18,010 nucleotides of DNA from CBDBZL01 sp031399025. GTDB taxonomy: Bacteria; Pseudomonadota; Alphaproteobacteria; Sphingomonadales; Sphingomonadaceae. Position numbers and translations under genes: made by a program. The notes beneath the pieces were generated by a model. That model ran no database searches, was not told the DNA's origin, and was given only the letters and a program-made list of their open reading frames with translations. Where the stretch lies: NCBI GenBank assembly GCA_031399025.1, contig JANNOJ010000018.1:1-18010 (forward strand), in the 5' to 3' direction. The number at the start of each line of letters is the position of its first letter. The first letter of the stretch is position 1. Below, piece after piece: positions 1 through 7,066 of the stretch.

Positions 1-492
1 GGCCTCGACCACCATCCAGTCGCTGTCGCCGAGCCGCGCGTTGGAGCCGTATTGTTCGATGATGCCGCCGTTGATCACGGTGGGATCGACCCCGCCCGCA
101 TCGAGCAGCGCGGCGATCATGCTGGTGGTGGTGGTCTTGCCGTGGGTGCCTGCGATGGCGACGGTGCTTTTCAGCCGCATCAGCTCGGCGAGCATCTCGG
201 CGCGGCGAACCACCGGGATGCGATTTTCAAGCGCGAAGGCGACCTCGGGGTTGCTGCGCTTGACTGCGGTGGAGGTGACCACCACCGCCGCGCCCGCGAC
301 ATTCGCCGCGACATGGCCGATTGCAACGGCAATGCCACGCGCCTGCAACCGCTCTACGCTGGCGCTGGACGCCAAGTCCGAGCCCTGCACGCTGTAGCCC
401 AGGTTGTGCATGACCTCGGCGATGCCCGACATGCCAATGCCGCCGATGCCGACGAAATGGACGGTGCCGATATCGGTGGGGACGCCTTTCAT
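1..492 (-). CDS. murC: UDP-N-acetylmuramate--L-alanine ligase, N-terminal part (cut by window edge)
   Basis: Cytoplasmic Mur ligase that adds L-alanine to UDP-N-acetylmuramic acid using ATP, the first step of stem-peptide synthesis. Only the first 164 codons are inside the window; the gene continues past the left edge. The N-terminus reads MKGVPTDIGTVHFVGIGGIGMSG, the Rossmann-like UDP-binding domain with the GIGGIGMSG loop typical of MurC. The ATP P-loop GTHGKTTTT lies at residues 115-123, with the Lys at 119; GTHGKT rather than GTNGKT is the MurC version. The visible part ends in DWMVVEA, the start of the conserved acidic VVEADESD segment. The ATG overlaps the murG stop codon by four bases (ATGA), so translation is probably coupled to murG. 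It is the last visible gene of the cluster. The identification is secure. Confidence 0.96.
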   Translation of the reverse strand, partial: MKGVPTDIGTVHFVGIGGIGMSGIAEVMHNLGYSVQGSDLASSASVERLQARGIAVAIGHVAANVAGAAVVVTSTAVKRSNPEVAFALENRIPVVRRAEMLAELMRLKSTVAIAGTHGKTTTTSMIAALLDAGGVDPTVINGGIIEQYGSNARLGDSDWMVVEA

Positions 493-1685
493 CGCGCGCG
501 ACCCCGGGCCGCACCCTGCCCGGCCGCCGCTCTTTGCGTAGCGCCGCGCGCCGTCTCGCCGCCGACGCGGATCACATCCATCAGCTCCTCGCCGCCGAAG
601 CCTTCGACCAGATCGGCCAGCTCGCGCGCGGCGTCGGGGCGACCGCAGTTCCAGGCGGCGTGCGCGGCATTGCCCAAGCCTTCGCGGTCGTCGGCCAAGG
701 CCATGATCTGCTTGGCCAGCTCCTTGGCGGTGAAGCGGTCCTGGCGGATCATCCGCGCCCCGCCCGCCTTGACCATTTCGCGCGTGTTGGCGGCCTGGTG
801 GTCGTCGGTGGCGATCGGCAGCGGCACCAGGATCGCGGGGCGGCCCACTGCGGTCAGCTCGGCGATGGTGGAGGCACCCGCGCGGCCGATGAACAGATGC
901 GCGTCGGCCAACCGGCTCGCCATATCCTCGAAATAGGTGCCGAGCTCGGCCGGGATGTCATGGTTGCGATAGCGATCGCGGACCGTCTCCAAATCCTCGG
1001 GGCGGCACTGCTGAGTTACCTGCAAGCGCAACCGGATCGCGGGGGGCAGCATGGCGAGCCCATCCGGCACCACCACGCTCATCACATGCGCGCCCTGGCT
1101 GCCGCCGGTCACCAGCACGCGCAGCAGGCCATCTTCCGGCAGTGGGGGATAGTCCATTTCGCGCAGCGCCAGCACCTCGGCGCGCACCGGGTTGCCGACG
1201 CAGAAGGTCTTGAACTGATGCGCGGGCTTCAACCGATCGACCTCCTCGTAAGCGGTGGCGATCGCCTGCACGCGGCTCGCCAGGAAGCGGTTGACGCGGC
1301 CGAGCACCGCGTTCTGCTCGTGCACCACGCTGGGTATGTTGGCTCCCGTCGCCGCGAGCAAGGTCGGGAGCGAGGGGTAGCCGCCGAAACCGACCACCGC
1401 GCTGGGCTGGAAGCTGTCGAACAGCCGCCGCGCCATGCGCCGCCCTTCCAGCATGGCGGACAGAGCCTTGAACCAGCGCAGCGGGTTCTTGCCGAAGCGG
1501 CCCACGGGGATGACATGCGCGGCGAGGAAGTCGGGCTTGCCGGGGATCGCATCTCCGCGCGCGTCGGTGATCAGCGCCACATGATGCCCACGCCGGTTCA
1601 GCTCATGCGCCAAAGCGAAAGCGGGGAGCAGGTGCCCCCCGGTGCCGCCCGCGGCGAGCACGAAATGGCGCGTGGCGCGCCTCAC
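489..1685 (-). CDS. murG: UDP-N-acetylglucosamine--lipid I GlcNAc transferase MurG
   Basis: Membrane-associated glycosyltransferase (GT-B fold) that transfers GlcNAc from UDP-GlcNAc to lipid I to make lipid II on the inner face of the cytoplasmic membrane. The 398-residue protein carries the family motifs in order: GGTGGH at 13-18, GFGGYPS at 99-105, HEQNAVLGR at 122-130, then VTGGSQGAHV, GRAGASTIAEL and the DDHQAANT nucleotide-sugar contact region. It is about 40 residues longer than E. coli MurG; the extra length is mainly a basic, Ala/Gly/Arg-rich tail of no known role. The reading frame stays open far upstream across ftsW, so the start must be chosen. I take the GTG that gives MRRATRHFVLAAGGTGGH, because it overlaps the ftsW stop as GTGA and places the first motif at the usual distance. 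Its stop overlaps the murC start. Confidence 0.95.
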   Translation of the reverse strand: MRRATRHFVLAAGGTGGHLLPAFALAHELNRRGHHVALITDARGDAIPGKPDFLAAHVIPVGRFGKNPLRWFKALSAMLEGRRMARRLFDSFQPSAVVGFGGYPSLPTLLAATGANIPSVVHEQNAVLGRVNRFLASRVQAIATAYEEVDRLKPAHQFKTFCVGNPVRAEVLALREMDYPPLPEDGLLRVLVTGGSQGAHVMSVVVPDGLAMLPPAIRLRLQVTQQCRPEDLETVRDRYRNHDIPAELGTYFEDMASRLADAHLFIGRAGASTIAELTAVGRPAILVPLPIATDDHQAANTREMVKAGGARMIRQDRFTAKELAKQIMALADDREGLGNAAHAAWNCGRPDAARELADLVEGFGGEELMDVIRVGGETARGATQRAAAGQGAARGRAR

Positions 1686-2944
1686 GGCACGATCTCGCGT
1701 TTCAGGATCACCTCGCCGCTGGCGCGCTTTTCGGACCAGCCGATGAAATCGGCGAGGCCGCGCGTCTCGCGCTTGAGATGCGGGTTGCGCCGCGTCACCG
1801 CCAGCAGCAGCCCGACGGTCAGGCAGACGGCGATGGTGGAGGAGCCGCCATAGCTCACCAGCGGCAGCGTCATGCCCTTGGAGGGGAACAGCTGGAGGTT
1901 GACGAGAATATTGATGAACGCCTGCCCGCCAAGCAGCGCGATCAGCCCGGCGCCGCCCAGCAGCGCGAAGACATCGTCCTCGTCGATCAGTTTCATCAAC
2001 ACACGCATCACGATGGCAAGATAGGCCAGCACCACCAACGCGCATACCACCAGCCCGAATTCTTCCCCGATCACGGAGAAGATGTAGTCGGTATGCGCCT
2101 CGGGCAGCGTCATCTTGCGGATGCCGAGGCCATAGCCCGCGCCGAGCCAGCCCCCCGCGCTCAGCGTGCGACTGGCGAGATCGACCTGGTCGAAGGCGGT
2201 GCCGCCGCCCAGGAACGCATCGATGCGGTGGCGGGCGTTGTCGTAGAGGAAATAGGCCGCGGTCAGCAGCGCGACCCCGCCGCCCGCCAGCATCCCCAGC
2301 CCCTTCATCGGCGCGCCCGCGAGCAGGATCAGCACGAACCAGAAGCCCGCGAACAGGATCGCATCGCCCAGGTTCGGCTGCATCATCAGCAGCAGGCAGA
2401 TGATGCCGAGCAGGATGCCGGTCAGGGCCACCGTGGGAATGGTCGGATCGCGCATCCGCCACGACAGGATCCACGCCATCGCGATGGCGCAGGTGGGCTT
2501 GAGGAACTCGGACGGCTGGAAGCGCATGCCGAGATTCAGCCAGCGCTTGGCGCCATTGATCTCCTGCCCCAGGATCGGGACCAGGAACAGGGCGCCGAGC
2601 ATCGCCACCGCGATCACCACCGACAGCCGCCGCGCCTGCTCGCGGTTGAGCGTCGAGACGCCGATCATCACGATGATGCCGACGAACTGCCAGGCAAGGT
2701 GGCGGGTGAAGAAATAGAGCGGGGAGAGCGTCTCCTGCGCGGTCGAGAGCCGGTCGGCGCTGGCCGGGCTGGCGGCGGCGACGGCAATCGAGCCGAAGGC
2801 CATCAGCCCGAGGATCAGCCCGAGCAGCACGCGGTCCACCTCGCGCCACCAGATGCGCAGCTCCGCCATGCGCGACTTGGGGCGCTTGGGGACATAGGCG
2901 CGCTTGCCCGCCCGGGGGATATAGGGGCGCTCGGCGGGGGTCAT
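1682..2944 (-). CDS. ftsW: Peptidoglycan glycosyltransferase FtsW (SEDS family)
   Basis: Septal SEDS-family polymerase that joins lipid II into glycan strands, working with the transpeptidase FtsI. The 420-residue protein is polytopic, with about ten hydrophobic segments beginning near residue 38. It has the family landmarks GAKRWLNLG with FQPSEFLKP (131-150), MMQPNLGDA (187-195), GAGYGLGIRK...LPEAHTDYIFSVIGEE (268-295) and PLVSYGGSS (361-369). Asp286 in the HTD motif corresponds to the aspartate regarded as catalytic in RodA/FtsW. The N-terminal 35 residues are cytoplasmic and rich in Arg, Lys and Pro. The PEAHTD signature and the position between murD and murG favour FtsW over RodA. The ATG overlaps the murD stop as ATGA, and the stop overlaps the murG GTG, so it sits in a tightly coupled run. 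Confidence 0.96.
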   Translation of the reverse strand: MTPAERPYIPRAGKRAYVPKRPKSRMAELRIWWREVDRVLLGLILGLMAFGSIAVAAASPASADRLSTAQETLSPLYFFTRHLAWQFVGIIVMIGVSTLNREQARRLSVVIAVAMLGALFLVPILGQEINGAKRWLNLGMRFQPSEFLKPTCAIAMAWILSWRMRDPTIPTVALTGILLGIICLLLMMQPNLGDAILFAGFWFVLILLAGAPMKGLGMLAGGGVALLTAAYFLYDNARHRIDAFLGGGTAFDQVDLASRTLSAGGWLGAGYGLGIRKMTLPEAHTDYIFSVIGEEFGLVVCALVVLAYLAIVMRVLMKLIDEDDVFALLGGAGLIALLGGQAFINILVNLQLFPSKGMTLPLVSYGGSSTIAVCLTVGLLLAVTRRNPHLKRETRGLADFIGWSEKRASGEVILKREIVP

Positions 2945-4257
2945 GCGGCGGCTCCCTGGAGCTTGGCGACCGCCTCACGGAACACCTCGCCGCGGTGCTC
3001 GAAATCGCGGAACTGGTCGAAGCTTGCGCAGGCCGGGCTGAGCAGGACGGTGTCGCCGGGCGCGGCGGCGGCGGCGGCGTCCGTAACGGCGCGTTCGAGC
3101 CGCTCGGAACGGGTGACCGGCACCAGCCCTTCGAGCAGCCGCGCGAAATCCTCGCCCGACTTGCCGATGGTATAGGCCGCCTTCACATGCCCTAGCTGCG
3201 CCTCGCATTCGCCCAGCCCCGGCTCCTTGGCGAGCCCGCCGACGATCCAGTGAATGTTCTCGAACGCCGCCAGCGCTGGCGCGGTCGCCGCGGTGTTGGT
3301 GCCCTTGCTGTCGTTGATCCAGGCGACACCGCCAGCCTCCGCAACGCGCTCCATGCGGTGGGGGAGGCCGGGGTAGGTTCGCAGGCCTCGGTCAATGCTC
3401 TCGTCACCGACCCCGACCAGCCGACACGCGGTAATCGCCGCCTCGGCGTTCTCGCGATTGTGCGGTCCCTGAAGAGCTCGCCAATTTGCCTGTCTGCGCA
3501 AAAGGTCATCGGGAAGATAGCCCTCAGGAAAATCGAAATCGGAAACCCAAATATCTTGCGCCGGTCGATCGAGCGACAGCCTATGGTCGAGAACCGTCTC
3601 GCCCAATATCGCAGGATGGCCCGCAGACTGCATCGCAAACAGCCGCATCTTGCTCGCGACGTAGTCCTCGAAGCTCTCGTAGCGGTCGAGGTGGTCGGGG
3701 GTAATGTTGAGCAGCACCGCCACGTCGCAATCGAGGCTGTAGGTGAGGTCGATCTGGAAGCTCGAGAGCTCGAGCACATAAACACCACCTTCCGGCAGTG
3801 GGTCCTGCTCCAAAATCGGCAGGCCGATGTTGCCGCCCATCGTGGTCGGCACGCCCGCGGTTTTGAGAATGTGGTGGGTGAGCGCGGTGGTGGTGGATTT
3901 GCCGTTGGTGCCGGTGATGCCGACCACCTTGTGCGGCGGCAGCCCGGCGCGGGCCTGCGCGAACAGCTCGATATCGCCGATTACCGGCACCGCGTATTTC
4001 GCCGCGTGCCCGGCGATGGGATGGGTGTTGAGCGGCACCCCGGGGCTGACCACCACGCCCGCATAACCGGTGAGGTCCGCCTCCAGCGGATCGGCGACGG
4101 CGGTGCGGCCCACGAACGCCTCGCGCGCCTCGGCGCGGTCGTCCCACGCCAGAACCTCGGCCCCGCTCGCCAGCAGCGCCTCGACGGTGGCCCGGCCCGA
4201 GCGGGCGAGGCCGAGCACGGCATAGCGCTTGCCGCTCCAGTTGGAGGAGGTGATCAC
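2941..4257 (-). CDS. murD: UDP-N-acetylmuramoyl-L-alanine--D-glutamate ligase
   Basis: Cytoplasmic ATP-dependent ligase that adds D-glutamate to UDP-MurNAc-L-Ala. The 438 residues match the family length. Visible motifs are the N-terminal YAVLGLARSG UDP-binding loop (12-21), the P-loop GTNGKST with Lys120, the central-domain NITPDHLDRY, GPHNRENAEAA, the C-terminal-domain HRMER and NDSKGTN, and near the end LLSPACASFDQF followed by FEHRGEVF, a strong MurD signature. The start is GTG, giving MITSSNWSGKRYAVLG, which matches the usual MurD N-terminus. An ATG two bases further upstream is out of frame and meets TGA at once. The G-rich sequence just before the GTG belongs to an inverted repeat, which may supply the ribosome-binding site. 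The gene is separated from mraY by that repeat, while its stop overlaps the ftsW start. A stretch in the central domain has unusually low GC. Confidence 0.96.
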   Translation of the reverse strand: MITSSNWSGKRYAVLGLARSGRATVEALLASGAEVLAWDDRAEAREAFVGRTAVADPLEADLTGYAGVVVSPGVPLNTHPIAGHAAKYAVPVIGDIELFAQARAGLPPHKVVGITGTNGKSTTTALTHHILKTAGVPTTMGGNIGLPILEQDPLPEGGVYVLELSSFQIDLTYSLDCDVAVLLNITPDHLDRYESFEDYVASKMRLFAMQSAGHPAILGETVLDHRLSLDRPAQDIWVSDFDFPEGYLPDDLLRRQANWRALQGPHNRENAEAAITACRLVGVGDESIDRGLRTYPGLPHRMERVAEAGGVAWINDSKGTNTAATAPALAAFENIHWIVGGLAKEPGLGECEAQLGHVKAAYTIGKSGEDFARLLEGLVPVTRSERLERAVTDAAAAAAPGDTVLLSPACASFDQFRDFEHRGEVFREAVAKLQGAAA

Positions 4258-4261
4258 ATCC

Positions 4262-4337
4262 GATCCCCCGCGAAGGCGGGGGTCTCAGTCGGCACGCGGC
4301 ACGCCAGACCGCCTGAGATCCCCGCCTCTGCGGGGAT
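4262..4337. repeat. Pair of GC-rich palindromes in inverted orientation (REP-like), between mraY and murD
   Basis: Two related palindromes lie in opposite orientation. The left one (4262-4288) reads CCCCCGC-GAAG-GCGGGGG followed by TCTCAG. The right one (4313-4337) begins CTGAGA and continues ATCCCCGC-CTCT-GCGGGGAT. Each can fold on itself, and the two are near reverse complements of each other, so the whole unit can also form one long hairpin. This resembles REP/BIME-type units, and GC-rich palindromes of this kind are common between genes in sphingomonads. Neither stem is followed by a T run on either strand, so a classical intrinsic terminator is not supported. The left palindrome ends only about five bases from the murD start. 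Confidence 0.85.
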
Positions 4338-4369
4338 GCAGTGATGGCGATGATTGACGATCACCACCC

Positions 4370-5440
4370 TCACCGCAGCTTCAGCGTCGACAGGCCGATC
4401 AGCGCCAGCACGATGGCCACGATCCAGAACCGGATCACCACCTTGCTCTCGCTCCAGCCGAGCTGTTCGAAATGGTGATGGACCGGCGCCATGCGGAACA
4501 CGCGCTTGCCGGTGCGCTTGAACCAGAACACCTGAATGATGACGCTCAGCGCCTCGAACACGAACAGCCCGCCCACGATCGCCAGCACCACCTCGTGCCG
4601 CGTCGCCACCGCGATCGCGCCGAGCGCGCCGCCGAGCGCCAGCGAGCCGGTATCGCCCATGAACACCGCCGCGGGGGGCGCGTTGAACCACAGGAAAGCG
4701 AGCCCCGCCCCCATGATCGTGGCGCAGAAGATCGCGAGCTCGCCCGCGCCCGGCACGTGCGGGATGCCCAGATAGGCCGAATAATCCGCTCGGCCTGCCA
4801 GATAGGCGATGATAGCGAAGGTGCCCGCGGCGATGATGACCGGCATGATCGCCAGCCCGTCGAGCCCGTCGGTCAAATTGACCGCATTGCCCGCCCCTAC
4901 AATCACGAAGGCCGCGAACAGATAGTAGAAGGGCCCGAGCGGAATGCCGGTGTAGTTGAGGAAGGGGATGTAGAGGACGGTGTTGACCTCGCTCACCACG
5001 ATCCAGCTCGCGATAAGGGCGACGATGAATTCCATCATCAGCCGCGTCCGGCCCGAAACGCCCTTGTGGCTCGCCTTGCGGACCTTGTCGTAATCGTCGA
5101 GGAAACCGATGAAGCCGAAGCCCACGGTCACCGCAACGCAGGCCCAGACGAAGGGATTGCGCAGATCCATGAACAGCAGCAGCGACAGGGTGAGCGCGGT
5201 CACGATCATCAGCCCGCCCATCGTCGGCGTGCCGCGCTTGGCGAAATGGCTCTGCGGCCCATCCTCGCGGATCGGCTGCCCCTTGCCCTGGCGAACGCGC
5301 AGGATGTCGATGAACTTGGGGCCGATCACGAGCCCGATCAGGAGGGCGGTCATCAGCGCAGCACCGGCGCGCGCGGTCTGATACCGGATGAGGTTCAGGG
5401 GGCCGGCGTAATCGAGCGCTTCGGCGAGCAGGTATAGCAT
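4370..5440 (-). CDS. mraY: Phospho-N-acetylmuramoyl-pentapeptide-transferase MraY
   Basis: Integral membrane enzyme that transfers phospho-MurNAc-pentapeptide from its UDP carrier to undecaprenyl phosphate, forming lipid I. The 356 residues fit the family closely, with about ten membrane segments. Landmarks are KRGTPTMGG (68-76), FLDDYDK with Asp115/Asp116, the NLTDGLDGL loop (188-196), FMGDTGSLALGG with Asp263, and the cytoplasmic APVHHHFEQ loop with His321-323. These match the magnesium and uridine-binding residues known from MraY structures. The ATG gives MLYLLAEAL, the usual start of the family; only a weak upstream AACGGAG serves as a Shine-Dalgarno candidate. Unlike the other dcw genes here it overlaps neither neighbour: 156 bases separate it from murF and 112 from murD, and both gaps hold inverted repeats. 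Confidence 0.97.
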   Translation of the reverse strand: MLYLLAEALDYAGPLNLIRYQTARAGAALMTALLIGLVIGPKFIDILRVRQGKGQPIREDGPQSHFAKRGTPTMGGLMIVTALTLSLLLFMDLRNPFVWACVAVTVGFGFIGFLDDYDKVRKASHKGVSGRTRLMMEFIVALIASWIVVSEVNTVLYIPFLNYTGIPLGPFYYLFAAFVIVGAGNAVNLTDGLDGLAIMPVIIAAGTFAIIAYLAGRADYSAYLGIPHVPGAGELAIFCATIMGAGLAFLWFNAPPAAVFMGDTGSLALGGALGAIAVATRHEVVLAIVGGLFVFEALSVIIQVFWFKRTGKRVFRMAPVHHHFEQLGWSESKVVIRFWIVAIVLALIGLSTLKLR

Positions 5441-5465
5441 CGTTAGAGCCCGCTACTTCTAAACT

Positions 5466-5558
5466 CCGTTCGCCCTGAGCTTGTCGAAGGGCCGCACTTC
5501 CTTTTCGGCGCTGCGCCCGAAGAAAAAGGCGGTGCTTCGACAAGCTCAGCACGAACGG
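5466..5558. repeat. Long inverted repeat with CTGAGCTTGTCGAAG core, between murF and mraY
   Basis: Two 24-base arms (5466-5489 and 5535-5558) are inverted copies with only two mismatches. Each contains CGTTCG followed by the core CTGAGCTTGTCGAAG. The 45-base segment between them is itself partly complementary, with CTTTTCGG on the left and CCGAAGAAAAAG on the right, so a single extended hairpin could form. The core is a known abundant interspersed sequence in sphingomonad and erythrobacter genomes (established knowledge, from memory). A third copy of the arm lies at the start of rsmH. The element fills most of the 156-base gap between murF and mraY. Confidence 0.88.
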
Positions 5559-5596
5559 GGAAGATGTTGGTTCGCATTCTCTGCCTGCGCCGTCCT

Positions 5597-7066
5597 CTAC
5601 CGTTCCCGGCGTGCGTAGTGATCCACGATCCTGCCGAGACCGACCGAGTTCGAGCCCTTCACCAGCACCGCGTCACCCGCGATCAGGCCGAATTCCTCGA
5701 GCGCGGCGATCGCCTCGCCAGCATTGCTGCAATGGGTGAAGCTGCCGGTGAAACCAAGGCTATTCGTGGCCCCTTTCCCCAATTCGCGTGCCAGCGCGGC
5801 CATCTCACCGCCCACCAGCACCACATGGTCGATCTTGGCCGCCGCCACCGGCTCGGCCAGGCCGGCGTGGAAGGCGGGGCCGAAGTCGCCGAGCTCCTTC
5901 ATCGCACCCAGCACCGCGATCCGGCGGCCCGCCGGGGTTTGGCCGAGCTGCAGCAGCGTGGCGCGCATGCTGGCGGGGTTGGCGTTGTAGCTTTCGTCGA
6001 TCAGCAACGCATGGCCGCCTGCGGCCGCCACCCGGTGGCGCGCGCCACGGCCCTTCAGCCCGCCCATTTCGGCCAGCGCGAGGCCCGCGGCAGCCAGATC
6101 GCCGCCCGCCGCCAGCACCGCAGCCATCACGGCGAGCGAATTGGCCACCCAATGCGCGCCCGGTTCGGCAACGGTGTAGCACAGCCGCCCCTTGGGATGC
6201 TCGCAGGTGACGAGGCTGCCGCCGTTGGCGCTGGGGATCGCGTCGAGCAACCGCATGGTTGCATGGCACTTGCTCCCGAAAGAGATCACCTTCGCGCCTG
6301 CCGCGTTAGCCGCTGCTTGGAGGCGTGCGAAATGCGGGCTGTCGGCGGGGATCACGGCACTGCCCCCCGGCTCCAGCCCGGCGAAGATTTCCGCCTTGGC
6401 GTCGGCGATCGCCTCCTCGCTGCCGAGGTTCTCGATATGCGCCGGCGCGATCGTGGTGATGACCGCCACGTGCGGGCGGACCTGGCGCGTGAGCGTGTCG
6501 ATCTCGCCCGCGTGGTTCATGCCCATCTCGAACACCGCGAACTTGCTGCGCGCCGGCATCCGGGCGAGGCTCAGCGGCACCCCGACATGGTTGTTGTAGC
6601 TGCGCGTCGAGCGATGCGTCGCGCCGCGACTGGCGCGTTCGAGCGCGGCGAACAGCGCTTCCTTGACCCCGGTCTTGCCGACCGAGCCGGTCACGCCGAC
6701 GATCTTGGCCGGGGTGCGGGTGCGCGCTGCTTGGGCCAGGGCCCCAAGGGCCACGGTCGTGTCCTTGACCAGGATATGCGGGTAATAGACCGGCTGCTCG
6801 ACCAGCGCCGCCGCCGCACCCTTGGCGAAGGCGGCCTCGACGAAGGCATGGCCGTCCATCGCCTCGCCCTTGAGCGCCACGAACAAATCGCCATTACGGA
6901 CATCACGCGAGTCCATTTCGACGCCCGAGCACTGGAACTCGCCGCTCGCCACACCGCCGGTGGCCTCGGCAATCGCGGCCGCGTCCCACAGCGCCAGCGG
7001 CAGGCGATCTTCCGCGAAGATCGGCCAGCGCTTCAGCGCCGCATGGTTGAGGATCGCCAGCGTCAT
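5597..7066 (-). CDS. murF: UDP-N-acetylmuramoyl-tripeptide--D-alanyl-D-alanine ligase
   Basis: Cytoplasmic ATP-dependent ligase that adds the D-Ala-D-Ala dipeptide and completes UDP-MurNAc-pentapeptide, the substrate of MraY. The 489-residue protein has a MurF-type N-terminal domain with MDSRDVRNGDLFVALKG (51-67), the P-loop GSVGKTG with Lys131 (MurF enzymes have GS.GKT where MurE and MurD have GTNGK), RSYNNHVGVPLSL, EMGMNHAGEI, then IDESYNANPASM and VLGAMKELGD, all MurF signatures. The start is the ATG giving MTLAILNHAALKRW, which overlaps the murE stop as ATGA. A few in-frame codons upstream of it are probably not used. The stop is followed by a long inverted repeat before mraY. Confidence 0.96.
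   Translation of the reverse strand: MTLAILNHAALKRWPIFAEDRLPLALWDAAAIAEATGGVASGEFQCSGVEMDSRDVRNGDLFVALKGEAMDGHAFVEAAFAKGAAAALVEQPVYYPHILVKDTTVALGALAQAARTRTPAKIVGVTGSVGKTGVKEALFAALERASRGATHRSTRSYNNHVGVPLSLARMPARSKFAVFEMGMNHAGEIDTLTRQVRPHVAVITTIAPAHIENLGSEEAIADAKAEIFAGLEPGGSAVIPADSPHFARLQAAANAAGAKVISFGSKCHATMRLLDAIPSANGGSLVTCEHPKGRLCYTVAEPGAHWVANSLAVMAAVLAAGGDLAAAGLALAEMGGLKGRGARHRVAAAGGHALLIDESYNANPASMRATLLQLGQTPAGRRIAVLGAMKELGDFGPAFHAGLAEPVAAAKIDHVVLVGGEMAALARELGKGATNSLGFTGSFTHCSNAGEAIAALEEFGLIAGDAVLVKGSNSVGLGRIVDHYARRER

Noticed and set aside
1686..2978. In-frame upstream extension of murG giving an 829-residue protein
   Set aside because: The extension runs through ftsW in another frame and has no family resemblance. 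MurG begins at the GTG that overlaps the ftsW stop.
4262..4337. GC-rich palindromes between mraY and murD as intrinsic terminators
   Set aside because: No T run follows either stem on either strand, and termination here would cut off essential downstream genes. A REP-like repeat fits better.
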